From assembly GCF_002091955.1 (NCBI RefSeq), contig NZ_MKKY01000068.1, forward strand, positions 48,841-112,840: a DNA stretch of 64,000 bases. The letters run 5' to 3'. The notes beneath the pieces are model-generated. The model was given only the letters and a program-made list of their open reading frames with translations, did not search any database and was not told the origin of the DNA. The position numbers and the translations under genes were made by a program. Numbering within the stretch: position 1 is the first letter of the stretch; each line of letters starts with the position of its first letter. The stretch comes from Rhodococcus sp. 1168. Its GTDB lineage: Bacteria; Actinomycetota; Actinomycetes; Mycobacteriales; Mycobacteriaceae. Of the stretch, positions 1-11,398 are shown piece by piece.

Positions 1-429
1 CTGGAAGCTGCTTTCTTGCATCAACTTTCGATGATGCGCACGCGTGAGATCGAACGTGGAGTCTGCCTGGTCGGACCTCACCGGGACGATCTCGAACTGG
101 GGCTCGGTGATCAACCGGCGAAAGGCTATGCGAGCCATGGTGAATCGTGGTCCTTCGCGTTGTCGTTACGTTTGGCTTCGTTCGGGCTGCTCCGTGCCGA
201 AGGTAGCGACCCGGTCCTGATGCTCGACGACGTATTCGCTGAATTGGATCGCAAACGTCGTAGCGCACTCGCGCGCGTGGCTTCAGGAGCGGAGCAGGTG
301 ATCATCACGGCCGCGGTCGCTGAGGACATCCCGACCGAAATCGATGCCAGACGCTTCGGTGTGGAAGCCGTTCAGGGAGATTTGGGTCGAATCTCCAACA
401 TCACTCCCCTCGAAGAAAATGTGTGCTGA
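1..429 (+). CDS. recF: DNA replication/repair protein RecF (3' part)
   Basis: This is the C-terminal 142 residues of RecF; the start lies before the window. RecF is an SMC-like ATPase that loads RecA at gapped DNA together with RecOR. The fragment keeps the family signature GPHRDDLEL, an ABC-type signature region around [11 protein letters not shown], and the Walker B segment [11 protein letters not shown]. Its stop codon overlaps the next start by one base, so translation of the two genes is probably coupled. The order recF, DUF721, gyrB, gyrA is the normal origin-proximal arrangement of Mycobacteriales, so dnaA and dnaN should lie just left of the window. Confidence 0.96.
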   Translation: MEAAFLHQLSMMRTREIERGVCLVGPHRDDLELGLGDQPAKGYASHGESWSFALSLRLASFGLLRAEGSDPVLMLDDVFAELDRKRRSALARVASGAEQVIITAAVAEDIPTEIDARRFGVEAVQGDLGRISNITPLEENVC

Positions 430-983
430 TGACCGAAGACGCTGGAAGCAAAGATCCGGAGAACGAACTACGCGGAGTAGATCTTGCTCGACGTGCCCTC
501 GAGGATGCGCGTGCGGCGGCGAAAGCGAGCGGTAAGGCCGTGGGGCAGGGACGGTCTTCGCCCAGCGGTGGAGTGCGCGCTCTCAGAGGTCGGCGCAAGC
601 GTGGATGGTCCGGGGCCGGACCAGACGATCGCGATCCACAGACACTCGGTTCGGTGGCCGGTTCGATTGCAAAGAACCGTGGATGGTCCGACAAGGTGGC
701 AGAGGGCACGGTGATGGGGCGGTGGCCTACCGTCGTCGGCGAGGATATTGCGGCACACGCTGTCCCTGTCAAGCTCGAGGACAGCGTTTTGAGCATATCG
801 GCGGAGTCGACGGCGTGGGCCACTCAACTTCGGTTGATGCAGGCGCAGATTCTGGCCAAGATCGCCGCCGCGGTCGGCCACGGGATCGTGAAGTCGCTGA
901 AGATCACCGGACCTACTACGAAAAGCTGGCGTAAGGGTGATCGCCACGTCAAGGGCAGGGGTCCCCGAGATACGTATGGGTAA
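429..983 (+). CDS. DUF721 (DciA-like) family protein
   Basis: The product is 184 residues and belongs to the DUF721 family that follows recF in actinobacteria (Rv0004 type). In other bacteria DUF721/DciA proteins act as replicative-helicase operators; that role is inferred here from family and position only. The N-terminal 75 residues are basic and low in complexity. The conserved part begins near [18 protein letters not shown] and runs through [15 protein letters not shown] and the [11 protein letters not shown] segment, and the tail is basic. The ATG at 429 shares its A with the recF stop (TGATG), which fixes the start better than the in-frame GTG six bases upstream. Confidence 0.88.
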   Translation: MTEDAGSKDPENELRGVDLARRALEDARAAAKASGKAVGQGRSSPSGGVRALRGRRKRGWSGAGPDDRDPQTLGSVAGSIAKNRGWSDKVAEGTVMGRWPTVVGEDIAAHAVPVKLEDSVLSISAESTAWATQLRLMQAQILAKIAAAVGHGIVKSLKITGPTTKSWRKGDRHVKGRGPRDTYG

Positions 984-1138
984 ACAGTCGTATCGTGATA
1001 TTTCACGAGTGGGATTATCATAACTTCGCCGGTGATTCAAGGGTATTGTGGGTGATTGGCCGTTTTCGGATGCGTGTCCACTCGGTTTTACCAAGGCTGT
1101 TGGCTCGGGGCAGCCGACTCAGTCGACGAAGGGATGCA

Positions 1139-2083
1139 GTGTTGCCCAAGAATTTTCGAACTTCGGACCGTAACGGGCACTCGACAGTCGCGATAACACA
1201 CGATGTCGACGTAGCTACGCCGAACGACAGGGTCATTCTGCAGGCCAGAAATGTCTCGTTCGACTGGGGCTCGCTACCGCTTCACTACGTGGACTCCGAT
1301 CCGTTGGCGACCCATCTGTTCAACGTGATGCATCTTCTTCTGCCCGAGGGTGAGGAGTGGTTCGTCCGGACATTCAAGGAAGCTCTCCCCTTGATCCATG
1401 ACGAGCAGCTCAAAGAGGACGTCATCGGCTTCATCGGGCAGGAAGCAGTACACGCTCAGGCCCACACACAGGTCCTCGATCAGCTCACCGCCTACGGGAT
1501 CGACGTCGAGCCGTATGTCGAGCAGATGCGATTCCTGTTCGGGCGTGCGCTGGGAAACCGGACCGGACACTCGCGGAACAGCCTGGTGGAGCGCATTGCG
1601 CTGATCGCAGCGGTCGAACACTTGACGGCTTTTCTCGGGGACTGGGTCCTCAATGCACGTCAGCTCGACGTCGTCGAATTCGACCCGACCATGTTGGACC
1701 TGTTGAGGTGGCACGGGGCTGAAGAAGTCGAGCACCGATCGGTGGCCTTCGAGGTCATGCAGTACTTCGACGTACGACCGGCTCGACGGCTGCGGACTTA
1801 CATCGCCATCGCGCCGACAATGGTGTGGTTCTGGACGCGCGGGGTGCGGTTCTTGATGAATCAGGACCCGACATTGGCAGCTCTGCCACCGAAAGATCGC
1901 CGACCCTCATTGCGTGACTACTGCAAGGTTGCTGCTCGAGGGCTCTTTCCAAGTCCGAAGTCGTTGTGGAAAGCATCGTTGCGCTATCTGCGGTCCGATT
2001 ACCATCCGTCACAGGAAGGATCCACCGCGCAGGCGGTGCAATATCTCGCCACGTCCCCGGCTGCCCGCGCAGCAGCACGGTGA
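1139..2083 (+). CDS. Metal-dependent hydrolase (PF10118 family)
   Basis: The protein matches the predicted metal-dependent hydrolase family PF10118. Conserved acid and histidine clusters include LLLPEGEEWFVRTF, IGQEAVHAQAHTQVLD, AAVEHLTAFLGDW and HGAEEVEHRSVAFEVM, resembling a ferritin-like di-iron four-helix arrangement. The substrate is unknown. The frame stays open upstream to a GTG at 995 and an ATG at 1070, but GTG 1139 is preceded by GAAGGG at good spacing and gives the usual family length. The next gene, a flavin/2Fe-2S reductase, overlaps it by four bases (GTGA), so the pair probably works as an oxygenase-like enzyme and its electron donor. The function is inference; the start is uncertain. 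Confidence 0.85.
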   Translation: MLPKNFRTSDRNGHSTVAITHDVDVATPNDRVILQARNVSFDWGSLPLHYVDSDPLATHLFNVMHLLLPEGEEWFVRTFKEALPLIHDEQLKEDVIGFIGQEAVHAQAHTQVLDQLTAYGIDVEPYVEQMRFLFGRALGNRTGHSRNSLVERIALIAAVEHLTAFLGDWVLNARQLDVVEFDPTMLDLLRWHGAEEVEHRSVAFEVMQYFDVRPARRLRTYIAIAPTMVWFWTRGVRFLMNQDPTLAALPPKDRRPSLRDYCKVAARGLFPSPKSLWKASLRYLRSDYHPSQEGSTAQAVQYLATSPAARAAAR

Positions 2084-3213
2084 GTGCATTGGGGTTTCGT
2101 CGCAAGTGGACAAAAATGACGCGGTCGGTCGAAACCTTCCGTGTGGGCCGAGTCATTCCGGGTGATCTGTACGGTCGGGCGGCGTCGGATCAGACGGTGT
2201 CGATCGTGACCGACGCCTTGGACAAGTGGTTCGCCCTCCTCGACGACGGGTCCTATTCCAATGAGTATGCTGCGCCGGAAGTAGTGCGTACCGTCTCACT
2301 CACTCTCGATCGGCGAGAAATTCTTTGTGTCGATCAGTGCGTGGCGCAGCTGACTTTCCGGTCGTCCGACGGGTCGCCCCTGCCCGCTTGGGCACCGGGA
2401 ATGCACCTGGACTTCCACTTGCCTTCGGGACGGCGTCGGCAGTACTCGTTGTGCGGAGATCCTGGTGACCTCGGCAATTACACCGTTGCGGTGCGGTACA
2501 TCCCGGACGGAGGCGGTGGATCACAGGAAATGCATGCCCTCGAGGAGGGAGCTGAACTTGTGGTTCGCGGACCACGCAACGGGTTTCCTTTCGTACCGAG
2601 CGGGCAGGCGGTGTTCGTCGCCGGTGGAATCGGTATCACTGCGATCATTCCGATGGTGCGTGCCGCACGCGAAGTGGGTATGGATTGGCATCTCGTCTAC
2701 TGTGGTCGTTCTCGTGAATCGATGCCGTTCCTCGACGAGATCGCGACGTGGGATTCTGACCGCGTGACGGTACGCACTGACGATGTCGAAGGTATTCCGT
2801 CCGGCCCGACACTGCTCGAGCGCGTGGTCGGCGGTGCAGTCTATTGCTGCGGTCCACCGCCGATGATCGAGTGCGTGCGAATGGCGTTCGACGCGTTCCC
2901 TGCCACACATCTGTACTTCGAACGGTTCTCTGCGCCACCGGTGCGCGGCGGAGTGGAGTTCGAGGTTCAGTTGGTGAACTCCGGAGCAGTCGTTACCGTT
3001 CCGGCGGACAAGACTGTGCTGGAGAAGATTCGAGAGATTCGGCCCGATGTCAGCTACTCCTGCCAGCAGGGATTTTGTGGAACGTGCCGGGTGCGCGTTC
3101 TCAGTGGAAGGCCCGAACACCGAGAACACCGGCTGACCTCGGACGAACAGGAGCAGGAAATGTTGATCTGTGTGTCCCGCTCGAACGGCGACCGGATCGT
3201 GCTGGACCTCTGA
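2080..3213 (+). CDS. PDR/VanB-type ferredoxin reductase (FMN or FAD, NAD(P), 2Fe-2S)
   Basis: This is a 377-residue oxidoreductase with the order flavin domain, NAD(P) domain, plant-type ferredoxin domain. Visible signatures are RQYSLCGDP (flavin binding), FVAGGIGITAIIPM (nucleotide binding), YCCGPPPMIE, and the C-terminal cluster motif SCQQGFCGTCRVRVLSG with a distal cysteine in MLICVSRS. Such proteins pass electrons from NAD(P)H to an oxygenase or desaturase. The start GTG overlaps the preceding hydrolase stop as GTGA, a translational-coupling arrangement, which is why 2080 is preferred over starts inside the upstream gene. Confidence 0.9.
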   Translation: MSALGFRRKWTKMTRSVETFRVGRVIPGDLYGRAASDQTVSIVTDALDKWFALLDDGSYSNEYAAPEVVRTVSLTLDRREILCVDQCVAQLTFRSSDGSPLPAWAPGMHLDFHLPSGRRRQYSLCGDPGDLGNYTVAVRYIPDGGGGSQEMHALEEGAELVVRGPRNGFPFVPSGQAVFVAGGIGITAIIPMVRAAREVGMDWHLVYCGRSRESMPFLDEIATWDSDRVTVRTDDVEGIPSGPTLLERVVGGAVYCCGPPPMIECVRMAFDAFPATHLYFERFSAPPVRGGVEFEVQLVNSGAVVTVPADKTVLEKIREIRPDVSYSCQQGFCGTCRVRVLSGRPEHREHRLTSDEQEQEMLICVSRSNGDRIVLDL

Positions 3214-5559
<2,346 letters not shown>

Positions 5560-5628
5560 TTGATGTCCGTAGGTCGACCCGCCACTGTCGTGTTGACCTA
5601 CGGTGACTTTCTCTAGGAGAAAACGCTT

Positions 5629-8172
5629 ATGTCCGATATCACCGAACCACCAGTAGGACCGCCTCCGGGTTCGACCACCAACGCCGAGGGTGGAGATCGG
5701 ATCGATCCGGTCGACATTCAAGAGGAAATGCAGCGTAGCTACATCGACTACGCGATGAGCGTCATCGTCGGCCGCGCGCTACCCGAGGTCAGAGACGGCC
5801 TGAAGCCAGTCCACCGCCGCGTGCTCTACGCCATGTACGACTCGGGCTTCCGTCCCGACCGCAGCTACGTCAAATCCGCACGCCCCGTTGCCGAAACGAT
5901 GGGTAACTACCATCCGCACGGCGACAGCTCCATCTACGACGCTTTGGTCCGTTTGGCACAGCCGTGGTCGATGCGTTACCCGTTGGTCGACGGTCAGGGC
6001 AACTTCGGATCGCGCGGCAACGACGGCGCCGCCGCAATGCGTTACACCGAGGCACGCTTGACTCCGCTCGCGATGGAGATGTTGCGCGATATCGACGAGG
6101 AAACCGTCGACTTCATTCCCAACTACGACGGCAAAACCCAAGAGCCGACGGTACTTCCGTCGCGGGTACCCAACTTGTTGATGAACGGGTCCAACGGAAT
6201 CGCCGTCGGTATGGCCACCAACATTCCGCCGCACAACCTGCGCGAGCTCAGTGAAGCCGTGTTCTGGGCCCTCGATAATTTCGACGCGGACGAGGAAGCA
6301 ACCTTGGCCGCGTGCATGGAACGCGTCAAGGGGCCGGACTTTCCGACCCACGGACTCATCGTCGGTGGACAGGGCATCCAGGACGCTTACTCCACCGGCC
6401 GCGGATCTATCCGGATGCGCGGCGTCGTGGAAATCGAAGAGGATTCCAACGGTCGCGCAACGATCGTGATCACCGAGCTGCCGTACCAGGTCAACCCGGA
6501 CAACATGATCACTTCGATCGCCGAGCAGGTACGTGACGGCAAGCTCGGTGGCATCTCGAAGATCGACGACGAGTCCTCGGACCGCGTCGGCCTGCGCATC
6601 GTGGTCACCATCAAGCGCGATGCTGTCGCGAAGGTCGTGCTGAACAACCTTTACAAGCACTCCCAGCTTCAGACGAGTTTCGGCGCTAACATGCTCTCGA
6701 TCGTCGATGGTGTCCCGCGTACCTTGCGTCTCGACCAGATGATTCGCTTCTACGTGGCCCATCAGCTCGAAGTGATCGTCCGTCGTACTCGATACCGGTT
6801 GCGCAAAGCGGAGGAGCGCGCACACATCTTGCGTGGACTGGTCAAAGCGCTCGATGCGCTCGACGAGGTCATTGCTTTGATCCGCCGCTCTCCCGACGTC
6901 GATTCCGCCCGCACGGGCCTCATCGACTTGCTCGAGGTCGACACGATTCAGGCCGACGCGATCCTCGCGATGCAGCTCCGACGGCTTGCTGCCCTCGAGC
7001 GCCAGAAAATCATCGACGAGTTGGCAGAAATCGAAATCGAGATCGCTGAGCTCGAGGACATCCTTGCCAAGCCGGAACGTCAGCGCCAGATCGTGCGCGA
7101 CGAACTCGCCGAGATCGTCGAGAAGTTCGGCGACGACCGGCGCACCCGGATCATCGCTTCCGACGGCGACGTCAACGACGAGGATCTGATCGCCCGCGAG
7201 AACGTCGTGGTCACCATCACCGAGACCGGCTACGCGAAGCGCACCAGGACCGATCTCTACCGTTCTCAGAAGCGCGGCGGCAAGGGCGTTCAGGGTGCGG
7301 GGCTCAAACAAGACGACATCGTCAGCAAGTTCTTCGTATGCTCGACGCACGACTGGATTCTCTTCTTCACCACCAAGGGGCGCGTCTACCGTGCGAAGGC
7401 GTACGAGCTGCCGGAAGCCAATCGCACCGCGCGTGGTCAGCATGTGGCCAACCTGCTCGCCTTCCAGCCGGACGAGCGGATAGCTCAGGTCATTCAGATC
7501 CAGACCTACGAGGATGCGCCTTACCTGGTTCTCGCAACCAAGGGCGGTCTGGTCAAGAAGTCCAAGCTCACCGACTTCGACTCCAACCGAAGCGGCGGCA
7601 TCGTGGCGGTCAACCTGCGCGGCGAGGACGAATTGGTCGGCGCAGTGTTGGCGTCCTCGGACGACGATCTGCTTCTCGTCTCCGCGCAGGGCCAGTCCAT
7701 CCGTTTCTCGGCCACCGACGAAGTGCTTCGTCCGATGGGTCGGGCGACGTCCGGTGTGCAGGGCATGCGATTCAACGGTGAAGATCGGCTACTGTCCCTC
7801 AATGTCGTCCGCGAAGGGAAGTACCTTCTGGTGGCAACTTCGGGTGGTTACTCGAAGCGGACTGCGATGGAGGACTACCCGCAGCAGGGCCGAGGCGGAA
7901 AGGGCGTGCTGACGATTCAGTACGATCCGAAGCGTGGCACGCTGGTGGGGGCTCTTATCGTCGACGATGATGACGAGCTGTATGCCATCACATCCGGGGG
8001 CGGCGTCATCCGTACCGCGGCAAAGCAGGTTCGGAAAGCAGGCCGTCAGACGAAGGGCGTTCGGTTGATGAATCTCGGTGAAGGCGACACACTGCTCGCT
8101 ATTGCCCGCAATGCCGATGAGCCCGAATTGGGCGCTGAGGGCACCGAAGAAGATGCACCGAAGGAGTCGTAG
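5629..8172 (+). CDS. gyrA: DNA gyrase subunit A
   Basis: This is the 847-residue breakage-reunion subunit of gyrase. The catalytic tyrosine is in [10 protein letters not shown] (about residue 139). The quinolone-resistance region reads [15 protein letters not shown], with Ser100 and Asp104 at the positions of E. coli Ser83 and Asp87; M. tuberculosis has alanine at the first. The C-terminal beta-propeller contains the GyrA box [10 protein letters not shown] near residue 545. A Shine-Dalgarno (TCTAGGAGAAA) precedes the ATG. The TAG stop overlaps the GTG of the next gene by one base. Confidence 0.99.
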   Translation: MSDITEPPVGPPPGSTTNAEGGDRIDPVDIQEEMQRSYIDYAMSVIVGRALPEVRDGLKPVHRRVLYAMYDSGFRPDRSYVKSARPVAETMGNYHPHGDSSIYDALVRLAQPWSMRYPLVDGQGNFGSRGNDGAAAMRYTEARLTPLAMEMLRDIDEETVDFIPNYDGKTQEPTVLPSRVPNLLMNGSNGIAVGMATNIPPHNLRELSEAVFWALDNFDADEEATLAACMERVKGPDFPTHGLIVGGQGIQDAYSTGRGSIRMRGVVEIEEDSNGRATIVITELPYQVNPDNMITSIAEQVRDGKLGGISKIDDESSDRVGLRIVVTIKRDAVAKVVLNNLYKHSQLQTSFGANMLSIVDGVPRTLRLDQMIRFYVAHQLEVIVRRTRYRLRKAEERAHILRGLVKALDALDEVIALIRRSPDVDSARTGLIDLLEVDTIQADAILAMQLRRLAALERQKIIDELAEIEIEIAELEDILAKPERQRQIVRDELAEIVEKFGDDRRTRIIASDGDVNDEDLIARENVVVTITETGYAKRTRTDLYRSQKRGGKGVQGAGLKQDDIVSKFFVCSTHDWILFFTTKGRVYRAKAYELPEANRTARGQHVANLLAFQPDERIAQVIQIQTYEDAPYLVLATKGGLVKKSKLTDFDSNRSGGIVAVNLRGEDELVGAVLASSDDDLLLVSAQGQSIRFSATDEVLRPMGRATSGVQGMRFNGEDRLLSLNVVREGKYLLVATSGGYSKRTAMEDYPQQGRGGKGVLTIQYDPKRGTLVGALIVDDDDELYAITSGGGVIRTAAKQVRKAGRQTKGVRLMNLGEGDTLLAIARNADEPELGAEGTEEDAPKES

Positions 8173-9581
8173 TGAGTACTCCCAACAGGCCCGGTAGCAG
8201 GCCGGCCCCGCAGGGCGAACAAGGTGATGCTGCTGCGCGGCAGCCTGCGCGACCGCAACCGGCCGCACGGCCTCCTTCCGCACCGGAGCCCGGGCGTACC
8301 CCTGCGCCGCAGGCACTACCGAGGCCGACCGCGGCAGGAGCGCCGCAGAGTGGTACACGTCCTCCGGCACGGCCGACGCAGGGGCCACAGACCCAGGCAC
8401 CAGGCCGCCCACCGCATGGGCCGCCGGCTCAGAGCGCCCCACAGCAGGGACCTCCACAGCAGGGCGTTCCAGGCCAGCGACCGGGTACCGGTACAACTTC
8501 GCCTGCTCAACGAACCGACTCGGCAGCTCCGGCCACGGCCGAGCAGCCCACCTCACAGCGGCCGCAAAAGGCACCGGGTGCCCCGACTTCGTCGGGGGTC
8601 CATCCTCCGGCTGGGGTGCAGCCTGCACCCCGGCCGACCGCGGCTGAGCCACCGCCGACGCAGGCAGCACCTTCGGTGAAAGGTGTGCCCGAGCGGCCAC
8701 TCGAGAAGCCTTCGGCGGTGCCTGCTGCTGCATCGTCGGAACCGGCGTCGGCTCCGCTCGATCCACTGAGGGCCGGTAGTCAGCAACCTCCGACGACGGC
8801 GCTGCCGAAAGAGCGCACCGATTCTGCTGGTGCACCCGATGGTGCGGGGCCCAACAGGTCTACGCAGGGATCGCCCCCATGGCAACGGGGGCGGGTTCAG
8901 GGTCAGCAAGAGACAGCACATCGTGCGCAGAACCAGCCGCAGACCAATCTGTCGACTCGAACTGGAGCATTGCCGGCCGGGTCACCTGCCGATGGACCGG
9001 TCACTCCCACCGCGCAAGCTCGTGGCGAAAGTCAGGGTGCAAAGGCTCAGCGGCGGGAGGATGCCAAGTCCAAAGCTGCCGTCATAGACGGTCCGACTCG
9101 CCATATCGAACGCAAGGATCTGGCGAAGGACATGCCGGACTTGTCGTCGGTTCGACATCCCGCGCCCAGTAGCGACGCACAGAAGGCTCCTGCCCCGGTT
9201 GCGGTTGCTGCGCGGGTAGAGGGCGAGCCGCTCCGTGCCACCATCCAGATCCGTAAGATCGATCCTTGGTCGACCCTGAAGATCTCGCTGGTGATCGCGG
9301 TGTCCTTGTTCTTCGTCTGGATGGTCGCAGTCGGGCTTCTGTACGCCGTCCTGGACGGCATGGGCGTCTGGGACCGACTGAACAGCGCCTTCACCGAGAT
9401 CGTCAACGAGGACGGTGGTGGCGGACTGGTGAGTGCAGGTCAGGTATTCGGCTACGCAGCTGTCATCGGAATCCTCAATGTGGTGTTGTTCACTGCGCTG
9501 ACGACGATCGGATCGTTCATCTACAACTTGTCATCGGACCTGGTAGGGGGCGTCGAAGTGACGCTCGCGGATCGGGACTGA
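8172..9581 (+). CDS. DUF3566 membrane protein (Rv0007-like)
   Basis: The product is 469 residues. The first 330 or so are an extended proline/alanine/glutamine-rich, probably disordered and cytoplasmic stretch. The C-terminal DUF3566 domain (from about residue 350) has two transmembrane helices: one after RKIDPWSTLKISL, and one in YAAVIGILNVVLFTALTTIG, followed by YNLSSDLVGGVEVTL. The gene immediately follows gyrA, as in other Mycobacteriales. DUF3566 proteins have no agreed function. The start GTG overlaps the gyrA stop. The low-complexity N-terminus is longer than in many homologues and probably varies between strains. Confidence 0.88.
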   Translation: MSTPNRPGSRPAPQGEQGDAAARQPARPQPAARPPSAPEPGRTPAPQALPRPTAAGAPQSGTRPPARPTQGPQTQAPGRPPHGPPAQSAPQQGPPQQGVPGQRPGTGTTSPAQRTDSAAPATAEQPTSQRPQKAPGAPTSSGVHPPAGVQPAPRPTAAEPPPTQAAPSVKGVPERPLEKPSAVPAAASSEPASAPLDPLRAGSQQPPTTALPKERTDSAGAPDGAGPNRSTQGSPPWQRGRVQGQQETAHRAQNQPQTNLSTRTGALPAGSPADGPVTPTAQARGESQGAKAQRREDAKSKAAVIDGPTRHIERKDLAKDMPDLSSVRHPAPSSDAQKAPAPVAVAARVEGEPLRATIQIRKIDPWSTLKISLVIAVSLFFVWMVAVGLLYAVLDGMGVWDRLNSAFTEIVNEDGGGGLVSAGQVFGYAAVIGILNVVLFTALTTIGSFIYNLSSDLVGGVEVTLADRD

Positions 9582-9598
9582 CACGGCATACGACGGCA

Positions 9599-9637
9599 CC
9601 GCATCGAGCCGTTTTGGAGTACAGCGGCTCGATGCGG
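9599..9637 (+). terminator. Perfect 13-bp hairpin after the DUF3566 gene
   Basis: CCGCATCGAGCCG (9599-9611) is exactly complementary to CGGCTCGATGCGG (9625-9637) with a 13-base loop. No T-run follows, so it is either an actinobacterial T-less terminator for the gyrBA transcript or a processing/stability structure ahead of the tRNA genes. Confidence 0.55.
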
Positions 9638-9705
9638 TAACCTCACTCCTCGGTTCGAGGAGAATAATTTCCTCGAATTAATTGGTCCCTGTGACCGAGG
9701 TTCGA

Positions 9706-9779
9706 GGGCCTATAGCTCAGGCGGTTAGAGCGCTTCCCTGATAAGGAAGAGGTCGGAGGTTCAAGTCCTCCTAGGCCCA
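9706..9779 (+). tRNA. tRNA-Ile (GAT)
   Basis: The cloverleaf is complete: acceptor GGGCCTA pairs with TAGGCCC, the anticodon loop CTGATAA gives GAT, and the T arm is GGAGG-TTCAAGT-CCTCC. CCA is not encoded. tRNA-Ile followed by tRNA-Ala after gyrA is the standard Mycobacteriales order. Confidence 0.98.
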
Positions 9780-9798
9780 CAACCAGAAGGCGGAGAGG

Positions 9799-9918
9799 AT
9801 GAGATTCGTGAAGATTCTCCTCCTCGCCGGTGCGGTTGTGACAGTGATTTCGACAGTGACGAAGCTGCGAGCAGTGCGTAGCGGAGACGGTGTCTGGCAC
9901 GAAGTCATAACTGACTGA
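9799..9918 (+). CDS. DLW-39 family micro-protein
   Basis: This is a 39-codon ORF between the two tRNA genes, starting ATG AGA TTC and preceded by AAGGCGGAGAGG. The peptide has an N-terminal hydrophobic helix (about residues 4-20, KILLLAGAVVTVIS), a short basic linker and an acidic end with a tryptophan (SGDGVWHEVITD). Length, position and the D-x-x-W-like end fit the actinobacterial DLW-39 family, a roughly 39-residue protein often encoded near these tRNA genes. Its function is unknown. The exact DLW tripeptide is replaced by DGVW here, so the family assignment is probable rather than certain. Confidence 0.62.
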   Translation: MRFVKILLLAGAVVTVISTVTKLRAVRSGDGVWHEVITD

Positions 9919-10012
9919 ACGTCCTTTGGTGAGTTGAAACCGGTTGTCGGAGACCGGTTGTTGTAAAAGGAAAGTGAACATGTAACGTGTTGTTCGCTCG
10001 CCGGATAGACCC

Positions 10013-10085
10013 GGGGCCTTAGCTCAGTTGGTAGAGCGCTGCCTTTGCAAGGCAGATGTCAGGAGTTCGAATCTCCTAGGCTCCA
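10013..10085 (+). tRNA. tRNA-Ala (TGC)
   Basis: Acceptor GGGGCCT pairs with AGGCTCC (one G-T pair), the D arm is AGCTCAGTTGGTAGAGC, the anticodon loop TTTGCAA gives TGC, and the T arm is AGGAG-TTCGAAT-CTCCT. CCA is not encoded. Confidence 0.98.
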
Positions 10086-10103
10086 CAGTTTCACGAAGTA
10101 AGA

Positions 10104-10139
10104 GATGACGTCCAGCACCAGCTGGGCGTCATCTTTTTT
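10104..10139 (+). terminator. Rho-independent terminator after tRNA-Ala
   Basis: A 13-bp stem, GATGACGTCCAGC with GCTGGGCGTCATC (one T-G wobble), encloses the loop ACCA and is followed by six T residues. Confidence 0.92.
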
Positions 10140-10178
10140 GTCCGCCGGTTATGGTGGATATTCGTAACGATCCTCTCG

Positions 10179-10217
10179 ACTCACCGACCTCGAGAGAGTA
10201 CTCACCGACCTCGAGAG
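10179..10217. repeat. Two 18-bp direct repeats upstream of the diguanylate cyclase
   Basis: ACTCACCGACCTCGAGAG occurs at 10179-10196 and again at 10200-10217. The 21-bp period equals two helical turns, so a protein bound at both copies would sit on the same DNA face. They lie about 110 bases before the leader ORF of the cyclase. An operator role is inference. Confidence 0.5.
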
Positions 10218-10328
10218 TGATGTCCCCGGTGACTCCTTTCGGACCGGGTGTCCTCGGCGAGTGTTAAGGTCCGGCACGTAGAGCGCGTCTGCCTACGTTT
10301 CACAAGACGCGACCATGGGAGGTGGGCC

Positions 10329-10388
10329 ATGCCGAGCAGGTATCTGGGACGCCTCCGCGTGTACCCGTACAGGGCCATTCGCGCGTGA
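10329..10388 (+). CDS. Possible 19-residue leader peptide of the diguanylate cyclase gene
   Basis: The ATG at 10329 follows a strong GGGAGG with six-base spacing and opens a 19-codon frame (MPSRYLGRLRVYPYRAIRA, seven basic residues if the end is included). Its TGA at 10386-10388 overlaps a GTG at 10385 that is in frame with the cyclase, forming GTGA. The cyclase has no better ribosome site of its own, so this ORF may be an upstream peptide that couples cyclase translation. A chance ORF cannot be excluded. Confidence 0.45.
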   Translation: MPSRYLGRLRVYPYRAIRA

Positions 10389-11386
10389 GAAGACTCGAGC
10401 TCGATGAAGCTGCTCTGACACTGCTGGTTTTCGTCGTGGGAACGACGCTTCTTTCCATCGCTGGCGGAAGCGCATCGTGGGACCAACTGGGATCAGCTGG
10501 TCGGCTCGCAGTTTTCGCGGCGGCGGCTCTCGGTGTCGCCTCGGTGGTAGTGCTTCTGAGATCGAAGCAGCCGAGCCCGAAGCGCACCATCGGCAGTGTC
10601 ACATTCATGGCGACACTCGCGCTGGCGTTGACGTCGTCCGTCAGCACCGCCCTGCCGACACTTCTTGTCAGCGTGCAGTCCGCGATGTTCTTGGGTATGC
10701 ATGTCGGGGCGTTCTGGTCCGAGCGTAACGCGGGCATATGGGCTGCGTTCGTCGCGCTTTCGACGGTTGTTGGTACCTCCGTGGCGCCGTACGACTCGCC
10801 GTTCATCGCATACATCCTCATTGCGCTCGGCGTAGTCGTCTCCACCGAAGTTTTCGGTACCTTTGCCCGGCGTATGCGCTATTCGGCGACACACGACGTT
10901 CTGACGGGGCTTCTCAACCGCTTCGGATTCGAATCCAAGATAGACAAGATGCTCCCGGTCTGTGTTGCTCGCGGTCTGTCGGTCAGCGTGGCTGTGCTCG
11001 ATCTGGACAACTTCAAGCAGATCAACGATGAATACGGGCACATCGCAGGCGACGTGTTGCTCTCCCGCCTGTCGAAGGCGTGGAAAGCCGAGCTCACGCG
11101 ACGGGACGTGCTCGGCCGACTCGGGGGCGACGAGTTCGTCCTGTTCATGCCGGGCGTTCACGAGGGAGAGGCCTGGCACATCATCGAGCGGCTTAGGCGC
11201 GCACATCGTGCCGAGTGGAGTGTCGGACTGGTCTGCATGCCCGCTACGTGTCGCTGGGCGGAGATATACCGGGCGGCCGACGCAGATCTGTACCGCGCCA
11301 AGCGCAGCAGACCGGTAGCACAAAGGCAGCCCGGCGCTGCTGACACCGACTCCACCGGCGAACCGGACTGGAGAATACAGCCCTGA
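10385..11386 (+). CDS. Membrane-bound diguanylate cyclase (GGDEF)
   Basis: The N-terminal half (about residues 1-180) has five or six hydrophobic helices. The C-terminal GGDEF domain starts near THDVLTGLLNRFGFE and includes VAVLDLDNFKQINDEYGH and the intact catalytic motif RLGGDEFVLF. It should make cyclic di-GMP at the membrane. The product-inhibition I-site RxxD is not intact: TRRD stands in its place. The end of the GGDEF fold is rather short. The frame is open to a GTG at 10322, but that codon overlaps the Shine-Dalgarno of the leader ORF. GTG 10385 overlaps the leader stop and is preferred, though not proven. Confidence 0.85.
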   Translation: MRRLELDEAALTLLVFVVGTTLLSIAGGSASWDQLGSAGRLAVFAAAALGVASVVVLLRSKQPSPKRTIGSVTFMATLALALTSSVSTALPTLLVSVQSAMFLGMHVGAFWSERNAGIWAAFVALSTVVGTSVAPYDSPFIAYILIALGVVVSTEVFGTFARRMRYSATHDVLTGLLNRFGFESKIDKMLPVCVARGLSVSVAVLDLDNFKQINDEYGHIAGDVLLSRLSKAWKAELTRRDVLGRLGGDEFVLFMPGVHEGEAWHIIERLRRAHRAEWSVGLVCMPATCRWAEIYRAADADLYRAKRSRPVAQRQPGAADTDSTGEPDWRIQP

Positions 11387-11398
11387 CGTACCGCCCCC

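Noticed and set aside
5779..7443. A 554-codon open frame antisense to gyrA
   Set aside because: It lies wholly inside gyrA, has the codon-shadow composition common in GC-rich genes and no recognisable domain.
10085..10100. GTTTCACGAAG after tRNA-Ala as a second parS
   Set aside because: Only one half of the parS palindrome is present.
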